Shown here one piece after another: positions 41,568 through 51,389 of a DNA stretch of 64,000 bases. The stretch spans positions 776,501-840,500 of the forward strand of contig JAWHQI010000277.1 in the NCBI GenBank assembly GCA_033032865.1. Direction: 5' to 3'. Both the position numbers and the translations under genes were made by a program. The DNA comes from Dactylorhiza incarnata. Taxonomy: Eukaryota > Streptophyta > Magnoliopsida > Asparagales > Orchidaceae. Every line of letters begins with the position of its first letter. Positions within the stretch are counted from its first letter, which is position 1. Below the pieces are notes generated by a model. That model did not search any database. It was given only the letters and a program-made list of their open reading frames with translations, and was not told where the DNA came from.

Positions 41568-41699
41568 CCCCATGTGTTATGTATGATTTCACATAATCAA
41601 CAATAGTTAATTTTCTCAGCCGCAAGTTATCAATTTGTTATCCATATTCATAACTGCAGTCATAAGTTATGTGCTTGTTAAAACTCAAATTTGTGGCAG

Positions 41700-41793
41700 C
41701 AACTTGGCTGTTGATGGTTTTCCCGACGAGGAGATGGTGGGAGACGACGACGAAGACGACGAGGATGACTTATTTATTAACATGGATATGTAG
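41700..41793 (+). CDS. MAF1: MAF1 homolog, last exon with stop codon
   Basis: 94-nt exon after acceptor TTGTGGCAG. The first base C completes the serine codon begun at 19372-19373. It then encodes NLAVDGFPDEEMVG, an acidic run DDDEDDEDD, and LFINMDM, then TAG. Plant MAF1 proteins end in just this way: SNLVAxGF, an acidic stretch, and a short terminus like (F/D)xxMDM. The phase match across a 22,326-nt intron and the fit to the family C-terminus support the join. The visible protein is 176 residues; the family is roughly 220-230, so about 50 N-terminal residues are missing. Confidence 0.85.
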
Positions 41794-42250
41794 TTTAAAT
41801 GAATGAGTGGGCTTCGGTGAATGATGAAATCTCCTGTGCATAGCTGTATTTATCTGTGTGCCTGACATGTAGAGATTCAATGCTCTACTTACTAACTTCT
41901 GTATAGTTTTAGCTTGGAGAAGGTGTAGGCTAGCCATGTTATTAGCTAATATTTCCAGGGTTTAAAACAGACTTCTATGTAATTGGTTGTTATAAGCATT
42001 CGGAGCTACAGTTTATTTACTCGGATTGAGCTTCTTCATCCTTGATTTTTGTGAAGTTTTTTTTTTTTTGATCTTTTCTTGGTATAAAATTGAAAGATGG
42101 GACTGAGGAAGTTAGATGTGGTTATATTGCCTGTTCATTTATTCAAAACTGATTGGATTCAGAGTTTGATGTTATTTTTTTCTTATTAATTACTTGGTTA
42201 GAATTTAGATTTCAAAATAAAATAAATTTTATTATTCGAATAATAGCCCT
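41794..42250 (+). other. Probable MAF1 3' untranslated region
   Basis: AT-rich sequence following the MAF1 stop codon. AATAAAATAAATTTTATT at about 42215-42232 contains candidate poly(A) signals. The end is not determined. Confidence 0.45.
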
Positions 42251-42362
42251 CATCAGTTCCTTTAATTGGTTGTGGAATCAACAATTGACAACCTTGTTAT
42301 GTTGAATGTCAAATAGAATGTCTCTTTGAATGCATTTTTGGTGTTATTATCATTGTTCTTGC

Positions 42363-42503
42363 ATGAAAGATATTAGCGATATGTTGTCGATTGATCGAGC
42401 TCTCCGAAATAAGAAGAAGCACGCTATGCGCGTCCAAGTTCTTGCCTTCGTTTTCCTTCAGACAGTTTTAGTTGAAGGTTTGTCTGCCACTTATTTTTGT
42501 TAG
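42363..42503 (+). CDS. Short ORF or exon, function unknown
   Basis: 46-codon frame: MKDISDMLSIDRALRNKKK, then HAMRVQVLAFVFLQTVLVEG and a few more residues to TAG. Codon use looks coding, and GAAG|GTTTGT at 42477 could be a splice donor, making it a possible exon of a downstream gene. I do not recognise the family. It lies 570 nt after the MAF1 stop. Confidence 0.25.
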   Translation: MKDISDMLSIDRALRNKKKHAMRVQVLAFVFLQTVLVEGLSATYFC

Positions 42504-42879
42504 AATTTCAAATATTAGAAATTGCCTTTCACATGTTTGATAAAATGTGCAGCGAAGGAGATAAATCTTTAAGAGGAAAAGGGATTAGAAGGGATGATTA
42601 TTAAAGATAGCATGCACCAGTACACTTCTAATGATTCATCTTTAGCCATGCCTATATATGTTTGTTTCACTGCATCAAACCACTAAGCTGCAATAGAGGT
42701 TACTGAGAATGAGCCCCACTCGCTGTGCCCATTTTCCCCATGTTAGCGTAATTTTTGCGGCCATTATCCTCATTTTTACGCGCATTAAACCACTAGGTTG
42801 GAATGGGCGTTGATCCTTATAAATTTGCGTGGAAGACTAATCCGCCAAACTTGCAATACCCATTTCCCATGTTATCTTA

Positions 42880-43088
42880 GGCTTCGTTTGGTTGGGCGTT
42901 TCGCCTCTTCCGTTTGGAGCAAATGCCGCCGGACGGCGGGTAAAAAAATGGGCTTGCTCCGTTTGCATCCGCTGGACAGAGAAAAAAGCATCTAAATGGA
43001 GCGTTTCCAGCCCCGACTCCCCCCTCTGGTTCCAATGCTCCGTTTGGACCTGCCGGCTGCATCCGCCACCGCTGAACCAAATGAAGCC
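42880..43088. mobile_element. Tourist-like MITE
   Basis: 209-bp segment with terminal inverted repeats GGCTTCGTTTGGTT and AACCAAATGAAGCC, bordered by TA on both sides (CTTA and TAGT). The GGC..GTTTGGTT terminus is typical of PIF/Harbinger Tourist-type MITEs. No coding capacity: the frames 42798-43158 are shadows. Confidence 0.65.
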
Positions 43089-43499
43089 TAGTTTCTATGG
43101 CCGTACTCTACTTTTTTTGCAGTTCATCCACTTTCTTCACGATCCACAACAACCGTAAATGTTTATTCCCAATATTCCCTTTGCTACATGCTAGTCACAA
43201 GACCTATGCTCGCCACCTTCGTTTGCCTTGCAGTTCTTAAATTGTTGCGCTGACAACCACGACATTTTCTTTGGTGGTGATCTTCTCCGGCGTCGATTCC
43301 AAGCATCCTAGGGCTTCATCACTCTAACCTAATCACTTCCAGATTTGTTCCTTTGGATTTCTCATTTTGTGACTCTGGCTCTGCTACCGATGAATTCTTC
43401 TATATATCCCATGCCTACAATCATGAGACCCAGGACAATCAATGTGTTGTAATGCTTGACGTCAATCTATCTTTCGTTCCCCATCCCTTATCATGCGGA
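43089..43499 (+). other. Intergenic sequence, no feature seen
   Basis: No transposon end or family motif recognised. The plus-strand frame from 43353 (DSGSATDEFFYISHAYNHET) is unassigned. Confidence 0.35.
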
Positions 43500-44045
43500 A
43501 TAAGAAGTCTGAATACTTCTCTAGGGGGAGGGGTGAATAGAGAAGTCACCCAAAAGATTAGGTAATTTAAACCCTTTTCGATTTATTACATAAATTAGAA
43601 GAAACTAGATGAGTTAAAACAAGCAATAAGAAAAGCAGGTGATTAAGCAAGCACAAAAAACATCCAAAAGATACAAGCGTTTTATAGAGGTTCCCCAATA
43701 AATGGGTATGTCCTCTCTTCCTTTGATAAGTGGGCTAACACTGCCTCTTGACCGAGGCGATAAGTCTGTTCCTTTTGAGACTCCAGCCCATCATGAGCTA
43801 TTCCCCAGGAGATCCAACAACTAAAGTAACTCTTTTGAAGAGAGAGCCCGATAACCATTTACAGTGATTTAGTTGATCTTTGAATATTGTAGATCGAGCA
43901 GAGGTCTCTCTAAAGAAGAGAGACTAGATGAATCTCAGAAGAAAGAAAATTCAGTTTACATATAGGAGGAGGGAGTTTCTCATGAGCGCTTAAGAAGCTG
44001 TAGAACACTCGAACGCTAGGGCATCCTTCTGAATAAAGGAGATTA
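43500..44045 (-). repeat. Ty1/copia LTR fragment
   Basis: CTTCTCTAGGGGGAGGGGTG, an AT-rich stretch, then TTTTATAGAGGTTCCCCAAT and ATGGGTATGTCC are in the same order as in the copia LTR at 51390 and the fragment at 1471. This is the U5 side of a minus-strand copia LTR. No partner is present. Confidence 0.5.
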
Positions 44046-44048
44046 TAT

Positions 44049-45078
44049 GTTGGAACATGTGGTCTGCATCTCTTGGTTTGAAAATAATAAATTCGATTAT
44101 GTGTTTGATCAACATTGTTTTGTGTTTATAATGTGCAGACCATACATGTACAATATCATATTGCTAGGAAAATGGATTGAGACAAAAAGATGGACGTCGT
44201 GCTCTAAAATGAGTACTATCACGTGACGGTAGCCCAACCGCTGTCGGTAGTGGTCATTACAGTGGGACAGTTGGCAAAAAGCATTCAAATGAAAACACTG
44301 GCGGGAGCAACAGACTTATTTTGTAAAGAAGTTAACGCCTCGCGGTAAAGCTAACACACAACAGTAATTGGATGGCAAGACCGGAAATCATCTAGTTGAA
44401 TGAGGAGCCAAATGAGGCATGCAATCGAAATCAAGCGGGATCGAACATCGTGCTAATGCGGCGCGGTAACCTATCGCGGCGCGGTAGACTATTGCCTAAA
44501 ATATGAAACATGGTTTCCATTTCAAGCTGGCTAGCGTGCAAAATTTGATCTACAACGGATGCCGCCATGCTGTAGGACCTACCGTGGGCGGTAGCTGCCA
44601 AACGCTATTTAAAGAGTCATTCACCCTTTCTCCTTGGGCGTGCTTTTTTCAACTCTGAAGACATTTTCGTGGAGCCTCATCCCAGACGTCCAAAGCCATC
44701 CCTATAGCACTCTTGAACGTCAAAGGGAGATCTTGAAGGAGGAGTACGTCAACGCTCAATCAACACGAAGCATGATTGCAACAACAACGCCAATCTCTTG
44801 CGTGCTTTTTCCATCCTCTTCAGATCTTCAATAGGGAATTTTTTTACATAAATTTAATTTCATCTTTCTCTTGTATTCTCTTTTCCTTTTGGGTGACTCC
44901 TTTTTGTACGGTGGAGAAATTCGCCCGTATGTTGGCGACTAGGTCCATGCGCGACTTAGGGAGGAATTCTTCTTGTGAGTTAGGCGACTATATTTAGGGA
45001 GTAGGTCTCGGAAGAGGTCGTAAGCCTTATTAGGGAGAGATAGAATACGACCAACTGGCTATTGGGGAGAGTCGGTAT
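44049..45078 (+). repeat. LTR-like sequence starting TGTTGGAACATG
   Basis: Begins TGTTGGAACATGTGGTCTGC after AAAGGAGATTATA, like a copia LTR start after its purine tract on the plus strand. A TATTTAAA box lies near 44608. No second copy is in the window, and the frames here (44634-44997) are unassigned. Confidence 0.35.
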
Positions 45079-45109
45079 TGATAGTTTACTTGGTAGTAGT
45101 CTAACTCAC

Positions 45110-46665
45110 TGATGAGTCCTGATCATATACACATTTATGGACTCATCCGGGCCGATTTTCTAGTCTTTGCACGTCACTTTAGACATGTTTTCATTCTTAT
45201 TTAACACTCCATGCTAAGTGCACTTCTAGGCCCGTTTCGATGTTATTTCTTGTTCATCTTTGTTACTAGTTGTCATGCTGTGTTAAGTGCCACCTTCAGT
45301 GGCCAGACTGGTGTCGTATGTTGGAACAGGAGTCGTGCAGGTGTTCCCGGTACAATTCTGTACAGGAACACTGCGCACGATCATTGGCTCCTTCGCGCAC
45401 GACCACTGGTCGTGCGCCTCTGCTCGTGCGCACTTAACGCCCATTTCATGAGTTCTGTCTGGCTTATCGCACGACCACTTACGACAGTGCGCACGACCAC
45501 TGGTCGTGCGCCACTGATCGTGCGAACTTTGTATTTTATAATTTTCTTCCCTTGCAGGCTCCGTCCAGTCAGGCGCACGATCACAGGATTCTAATGCGCA
45601 CGACCACCGGTCGTGCGCCAACGACCGTGCGCACTGTTTATTCCAGCGCCTATAAAATGCCCTGTTCGCGAATTAGGGCGTGATCACGCATTGGAACGCC
45701 GTCCAGTCCGCCGTTTTTCGCCCTTTTCACAGTTTTTCACCCCCTAGGCCTCCTCCATCATCCAAGGGCTTAAAGGAAAGGATTCTACACTTACATTGAT
45801 CGCCAAGGAAGAAGTTCTTCGCATCCGACGTGGCCGGATTGTAAATCGCTGGAGAAGACGGGTCCATTGGGAGGTGTGACAACCCTCCTCTACCCCGGAC
45901 GACAGTTGGGACCGAGTTAGGACGCGGATTGACAACCCGGTGCTTCCTACCGTGAATCTACAACAAGACTCCGGATTCGGTCGTATCTCTTGCCTTTTTC
46001 TTCTACTTGTGTGATTATATTTGTTGTAATCTCTTTATTTAGATGATGAATGCTATGAACCATGTTTATTATTGTTTATTTCATGTTTATGGAATTATTT
46101 AGTTCATTTGTGTTATTGAGGTGCGCCCCCATCCATTTTCCACTCCTCCACCGTGCCCGGTGCCGCACTAGCAATTGCTAGTGGCGTGCTTGTCGAAGAG
46201 GTGCCGACGACCCTCATTCCGTTAGCCTACTCGCCCATCCGCCTAGCGAAGCGTGGCATAGCGGCCCGTGTAATCCATTCGCCTAACGAAGCAGTGCGCT
46301 CAAGGCCTGCACGGTTCGACCCCGCTTGCCTACTCGTCCATCCGCCCTTGCAACGCAGCGCGCTCAAGGCCTGCCTAGTCTCCATCCCGCCAAGCGAAGC
46401 ATTGCATAGCGGCATTGCATAGGAGTAGTTGTAATATTTTATTTTATTTTTCCAAAAGCCAAATCACCCCGTTTCCGCATTTCATCCGACTCAAGGACTT
46501 CGATCTCAAGTCCTTCCTCGAACGTTAACTCCACCTTACTGTGTTCCTTTGAGATCGATACTTGGGGATTCATTCCCATTTTTTTTTACTTGAACGATCG
46601 GTACACTGCCGTGTCGTGCCGCAGTCTAGCCACCATCTATAGTGGTGTGTAGGATTTGTGCATCA
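45110..46665 (+). repeat. 5' LTR with palindromic CGCACGACC array
   Basis: 45360-45630 contains at least three near-perfect palindromes of 11-bp arms (GCGCACGACCA and TGGTCGTGCGC around a single C) plus further half-sites. A TATAAAA box at 45651-45657 lies directly downstream. Frames 45211-45594 and 46153-46422 recur in both LTRs and are not genes. The 3' LTR has the same array and a TATAAAA at 50372-50378. Confidence 0.93.
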
Positions 46666-46671
46666 AGTTTT

Positions 46672-46689
46672 TGGCGCCGTTGCCGGGGA
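46672..46689 (+). other. Primer-binding site, tRNA-Asp(GTC)
   Basis: TGGCGCCGTTGCCGGGGA is the exact complement of the 3' end of plant tRNA-Asp, six bases after the LTR. Confidence 0.9.
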
Positions 46690-46886
46690 ACACAGCCGTG
46701 TGAGTTTTCTGGAGAGGGAGAACCTGAGAGAGAAGCCCTTCCATTTGTAAATTGCATTTCTTCGTTTTTATTTATTTTTTTTCTATTCCATTTTCCTGTT
46801 TTAATTAGGTTGCTTTAGTAAATTTTGTTAGGTGTGGTATTTCGCACAATAATGTCCTTCGTTTTGAATCGTTTTATCTTCACACT

Positions 46887-47375
46887 ATGTGGGCACATCT
46901 AAATATCTGTTGCCGTTGGTGTGGAGCTACTTCCCACTCTAGTGATGAATGCCCTACGGAGAACAGTAGGCATAATTCTTATAGCCCAGCATATGGAGCA
47001 CCGACTTCGTCGGGTACTCCATATGGTGCGCGTAAGTCTTATGGCTACTCTGCTGAGCCTTTACCGTCATATTTCTTTTCGGCTTCAGCACCCGCTGTGC
47101 CAAAGAAGCCTGCTAGGCAGTGCCGGTTTTGTCAGAGCACTGATCATGTCTTGAAGGACTGTGCCGAGTATCTTCGCCAATTGGACGAAGACGACGAGCC
47201 GGATATCCGGATCGTCCCAACTCCTAACTCTGGCGGCACACCTTCAACATCCGGTTATGTGTCTTTGTCACCTTCACATCTTGAAGGGTATGGCATGGAT
47301 ACGGTCACCGGATGTGCGGCTGATCTATGCACCGACATTGCTGAGCCTATTCTCCTGTGCATCCACCACCTCTAG
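46887..47375 (+). CDS. Double zinc-knuckle ORF of the Tat-type element
   Basis: 162-residue frame with two CCHC zinc knuckles of the retroviral CX2CX4HX4C type: C9-C12-H17-C22 (CRWCGATSHSSDEC) and C79-C82-H87-C92 (CRFCQSTDHVLKDC). A Ser/Tyr/Pro-rich linker lies between, and an acidic tail follows. Such knuckles bind nucleic acid in Gag nucleocapsid. A capsid domain is not visible before them. The end overlaps the next ORF by 19 nt in another frame, so the two may be one ancestral gene with a frameshift, or be linked by programmed frameshifting. Confidence 0.65.
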   Translation: MWAHLNICCRWCGATSHSSDECPTENSRHNSYSPAYGAPTSSGTPYGARKSYGYSAEPLPSYFFSASAPAVPKKPARQCRFCQSTDHVLKDCAEYLRQLDEDDEPDIRIVPTPNSGGTPSTSGYVSLSPSHLEGYGMDTVTGCAADLCTDIAEPILLCIHHL

Positions 47376-48121
47376 TGGATTCGATTCTTTGTGAGGAATC
47401 AGTGCTCGACCTTTATCCGAGTACTATTCTTCCCCCTGTTGTGCATACTACATTCGTCTCTGACGACATTGTCGATGATATGTCACAAGAGAAGGCCGTT
47501 GATCTTAGTGTTGTGCCTACTCCTATGGAGGAGGACAACCTTCTAGGTGAAGAGGAATTTTCCTCAGCACCGGTGGAGGAAGTCCAAATCCTAAGCGTGG
47601 CCACCGTTGATCCTGCCGAATCTTGTAGCATTGATGACAATGCAAGCATTATTTTACTTCCCCAGCCTGATGGGAGTGAGACCGGGATCACTCCCCCGAT
47701 TGATGTTTATTTATGTTCTTCGTCTTCTTTATTTCTTGATCCCCTTTCTCTATCTGAGCCTGTGCAGGTTGAGTCTTCACAGGTACCTCAGGAGGACTTG
47801 GAGCATGATGCTCAAGTCAATGATGAGAGCATCCTCTTATGTGAGGAGGTTGATTCCCCCTCCGTAGAGGAAGCTCCACTCATTTCCTTCTCCTCCTGCT
47901 GCCTCCCTGGAGATGATACCTTGCTGGGCAAGGATAGTTTTGGTGAGTTGAGTGAGGATTCCTCCTCTTCTTATTTTTTATTCCCTCTACCTGTGACGAG
48001 CAGGTATTATTTATATTCGGGTAGAGGCGTGACTGTTCTGTTGCCGTATCGGTACCCGCTACCGACACGCATATTAGAACAGTTACCTGTGCACTTCTCT
48101 TTTCATAGACCCATTAGCTAG
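47357..48121 (+). CDS. Acidic ORF of the Tat-type element, function unknown
   Basis: 254-residue frame, strongly acidic (for example DDIVDDMSQEKAVD, MEEDNLLGEEEFSS, DNASIILLPQPDGSE) and rich in Ser and Pro. It ends in a less acidic stretch, SRYYLYSGRGVTVLLPYRYP. No protease, RT or integrase motif is seen. It overlaps the zinc-knuckle ORF. A frame of this length in a young element suggests it may be conserved in the family; otherwise nothing can be said of its role. Confidence 0.5.
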   Translation: MHPPPLVDSILCEESVLDLYPSTILPPVVHTTFVSDDIVDDMSQEKAVDLSVVPTPMEEDNLLGEEEFSSAPVEEVQILSVATVDPAESCSIDDNASIILLPQPDGSETGITPPIDVYLCSSSSLFLDPLSLSEPVQVESSQVPQEDLEHDAQVNDESILLCEEVDSPSVEEAPLISFSSCCLPGDDTLLGKDSFGELSEDSSSSYFLFPLPVTSRYYLYSGRGVTVLLPYRYPLPTRILEQLPVHFSFHRPIS

Positions 48122-49817
48122 AACTGTTTTCAATTTGAATAAGTCGTGCTGGGAGGACAATAACCCCAGTAGTTATCTTATTTTTCCTGCATTTTTATTT
48201 CTTCTAATCATGTTTAGTTAGCTGTAGTTTATTTTAGTTTGTCTTTTTCTTTTGTTTTTGTGGAGCTCACCCCTGCAGGTACTCATTGCAAATTCTGAAT
48301 GGCGGGTTTGCTTCAGATTTCCATGCACCTTCTGGTATGCTCACTTTCTGAGCATTGAGTAACACTTCTCCTCCCTAGCTTTTCAGTTTTTGTGATATAA
48401 TGATTGGATTAAGTCTGGGGGAGAGCACGTGTTATTCACTATGCGCACAGGTTGCACCGCATGCTAGACGCTTGTTTTTAATTTTTCATCATTATTCCAT
48501 GCTACACACCACTGCACCCACTTGAGCGCGTGCTTATCTATTTGTTTTGTGCTGAACAAACTATCTTGGTTAGGAATGTGAATTTGGATGTTAGCTTAGG
48601 AATTACTATTGGGAGCGCAATGTTGACTCGAGCAGTGTTCTAGTCGCATCCGCATGCTGCAATAGAATTTGAGTAAAATTAGATTATTTCTGTGCATTTA
48701 ATTTATGATTAGTATTTATGCGTAGTTTTAGATTTATTCTACTCAAGTGGTGAATGTGATTGAAATTGGTGATAGCCCGGTGTTGTGTGTATACGAGCGC
48801 TAGTTGTGTGTTGCTCGAGTCGGGAGGAAGGTTTACCTTTCTCGTGGGCTAAGAACTTGCCCCAAGCGACTCTTGAAGCATGGGTGCGGGCGATTCGTTG
48901 AGATAAATGTGATATAGGCCACCTTTTGGCTAGATTGAGCCTTTGCTTTCCCTATCCTATTCGCTCACCTTTGCAACCCAACATTTGTGCCTACCACTCC
49001 CTTTGTTCAGCTCCTCCTTCATTCACCAAGGCCTAAAGCTTATCCCACTGTCGCAACCAAGTATATGTTAAATGCACTCATGTTCTAGATTTGGTGTGAT
49101 GTTTGGAATCGTTGTGTTGTGAAGGAGAAATAATCTCTATCTGCTGAATTTGAACCAACCGGAGGATAAGATCAAGAAAAAGAAAAATATGATATTGAAA
49201 TGAAAAAAAAAAAGTGTATTGAAAAGTTATCCTCCCGAGCGTTTTAAAAAATCTGTTGGTATTTGTGGAGTAGGCTGTGTGCACACCTAGTTCTCATAAT
49301 AAGTCTGGGGGTGTGTCACACGAGCTTTGTTTGTGGTTTTGCTTGGTGCAGCGTCCCGTTGACTCATGTTGGTTGCGTAGCCTTCGTTTTTACCCTTGAT
49401 TATCATACCGCAACCTAAGCCCCATCTTAATCCTAAAAGTCCTATTGATTTATCTCGCGAGTTTGCTAGCGCCGTGGAGAGAGTGTGACCGGGCAAGCGT
49501 ATGGTTCCCGACGTTGATGGATTTCAGCGGAGTTATTCCCGAACCCCGATCTTGTGCAGCACCCTCCTCAGTGGCTTATTACTTTCACACCGGGCATGAT
49601 CGTCAAATTCTTCACAATTCACCAACTGAGTATTGATAAGTCTTAGTTTACGCTCTAGTACTTTCGTAAATTAGTTAGCATAGTTAGAATCTCTTTTTAC
49701 GAAATTTCTATTTGCATGCTTTTGTTACTTCGCATTGTACTCCCTTGTGTAATTTTCCTTGCTAACTACCATTTTCACACTCCACCGGATTCGTTTGCTC
49801 GGGACGCGCAAACAGGT
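48122..49817 (+). other. Non-coding interior of the Tat-type element
   Basis: No domain is recognised. TAAGTCTGGGGG occurs at 48412-48423 and 49300-49311 as well as at the true purine tract (49818-49830). These look like extra polypurine tracts and suggest that the interior contains rearranged or captured 3' ends. Confidence 0.5.
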
Positions 49818-49830
49818 AAGTCTGGGGGTG

Positions 49831-51384
49831 TGATGAGTCCTGATCATATACACATTTATGGACTCATCCGGGCCGATTTTCTAATCTTTGCACGTCACTT
49901 TAGACATGTTTTCATTCTTATTTAACACTCCATGCTAAGTGCACTTCTAGGCCCGTTTCGGTGTTATTTCTTGTTCATCTTTGTTACTAGTTGTCATGCT
50001 GTGTTAAGTGCCACCTTCAGTGGCCAGACTGGTGTCGTATGTTGGAACAGGAGTCGTGCAGGTGTTCCCGGTACAATTCTGTACAGGAACATTGCGCACG
50101 ATCATTGGCTCCTTCGCGCACGACCACTGGTCGTGCGCCTCTGCTCGTGCGCACTTAACGCCCATTTCATGAGTTCTGTCTGGCTTATCGCACGACCACT
50201 TACGACAGTGCGCACGACCACTGGTCGTGCGCCACTGATCGTGCGAACTTTGTATTTTATAATTTTCTTCCCTTGCAGGCTCCGTCCAGTCAGGCGCACG
50301 ATCACAGGATTCTAGTGCGCACGACCACTGGTCGTGCGCCAACGACCGTGCGCACTGTTTATTCCAGCGCCTATAAAATGCCCTGTTCGCGAATTAGGGC
50401 GTGATCACGCATTGGAACGCCGTTCAGTCCGCCGTTTTTCGCCCTTTTCACAGTTTTCACCCCTATGCCTCCTCCATCATCCAAGGGCTTAAAGGAAAGG
50501 ATTCTACACTTACATTGATCGCCAAGGAAGAAGTTCTTCGCATCCGACGTGGCCGGATTGTAAATCGCTGGAGAAGACGGGTCCATTGGGAGGTGTGACA
50601 TCCCTCCTCTACCCCGGACGACAGTTGGGACCGAGTTAGGACGCGGATTGACAACCCGGTGCTTCCTACCGTGAATCTACAACAAGACTCCGGATTCGGT
50701 CGTATCTCTTGCCTTTTTCTTCTACTTGTGTGGTTATATTTGTTGTAATCTCTTTATTTAGATGATGAATGCTATGAACCATGTTTATTATTGTTTATTT
50801 CATGTTTATGGAATTATTTAGTTCATTTGTGTTATTGAGGTGCGCCCCCATCCATTTTCCACTCCTCCACCGTGCCCGGTGCCGCACTAGCAATTGCTAG
50901 TGGCGTGCTTGTCGAAGAGGTGCCGACGACCCTCATTCCGTTAGCCTACTCGCCCATCCGCCTAGCGAAGCGTGGCATAGCGGCCCGTGTAATCCATTCG
51001 CCTAACGAAGCAGTGCGCTCAAGGCCTGCACGGTTCGACCCCGCTTGCCTACTCGTCCATCCGCCCTTGCGACGCAGCGCGCTCAAGGCCTGCCTAGTCT
51101 CCATCCCGCCAAGCGAAGCATTGCATAGCGGCATTGCATAGGAGTAGTTGTAATATTTTATTTTATTTTTCCAAAAGCCAAATCACCCCGTTTCCGCATT
51201 TCATCCGACTCAAGGACTTCGATCTCAAGTCCTTCTTCGAACGTTAACTCCACCTTACTGTGTTCCTTTGAGATCGATACTTGGGGATTCATTCCCATTT
51301 TTTTTTACTTGAACGATCGGTACACTGCCGTGTCGTGCCGCAGTCTAGCCACCATCTATAGTGGTGTGTAGGATTTATGCATCA
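49831..51384 (+). repeat. 3' LTR of the Tat-type element
   Basis: Nearly identical to the 5' LTR. It is preceded by the purine tract AAGTCTGGGGGTG (49818-49830) and followed by the TSD CTCAC. Confidence 0.93.
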
Positions 51385-51389
51385 CTCAC

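Larger units (their letters stand above)
45110..51384 (+). mobile_element. Young non-autonomous Tat-type gypsy with TSD CTCAC
   Basis: Complete 6,275-bp element. LTRs 45110-46665 (1,556 bp) and 49831-51384 (1,554 bp) are bounded by TGATGAGTCC and GCATCA and flanked by the perfect duplication CTCAC (45105-45109 and 51385-51389). About 13 LTR differences were counted by eye (about 99.2% identity). The primer site is complementary to tRNA-Asp(GTC), and the purine tract AAGTCTGGGGGTG precedes the 3' LTR; both are typical of Tat/Athila gypsy elements. The 3.2-kb interior encodes a zinc-knuckle ORF and an acidic ORF but no protease, RT or integrase. Confidence 0.93.

Noticed and set aside
43353..43565. 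70-residue ORF as an exon
   Set aside because: No splice context or family motif, and its end runs into a copia LTR fragment.
45211..45594. ORFs of 127, 112 and 89 residues repeated in the Tat LTRs
   Set aside because: They lie wholly in LTR sequence and are made by the palindromic array; no protein-like conservation seen.
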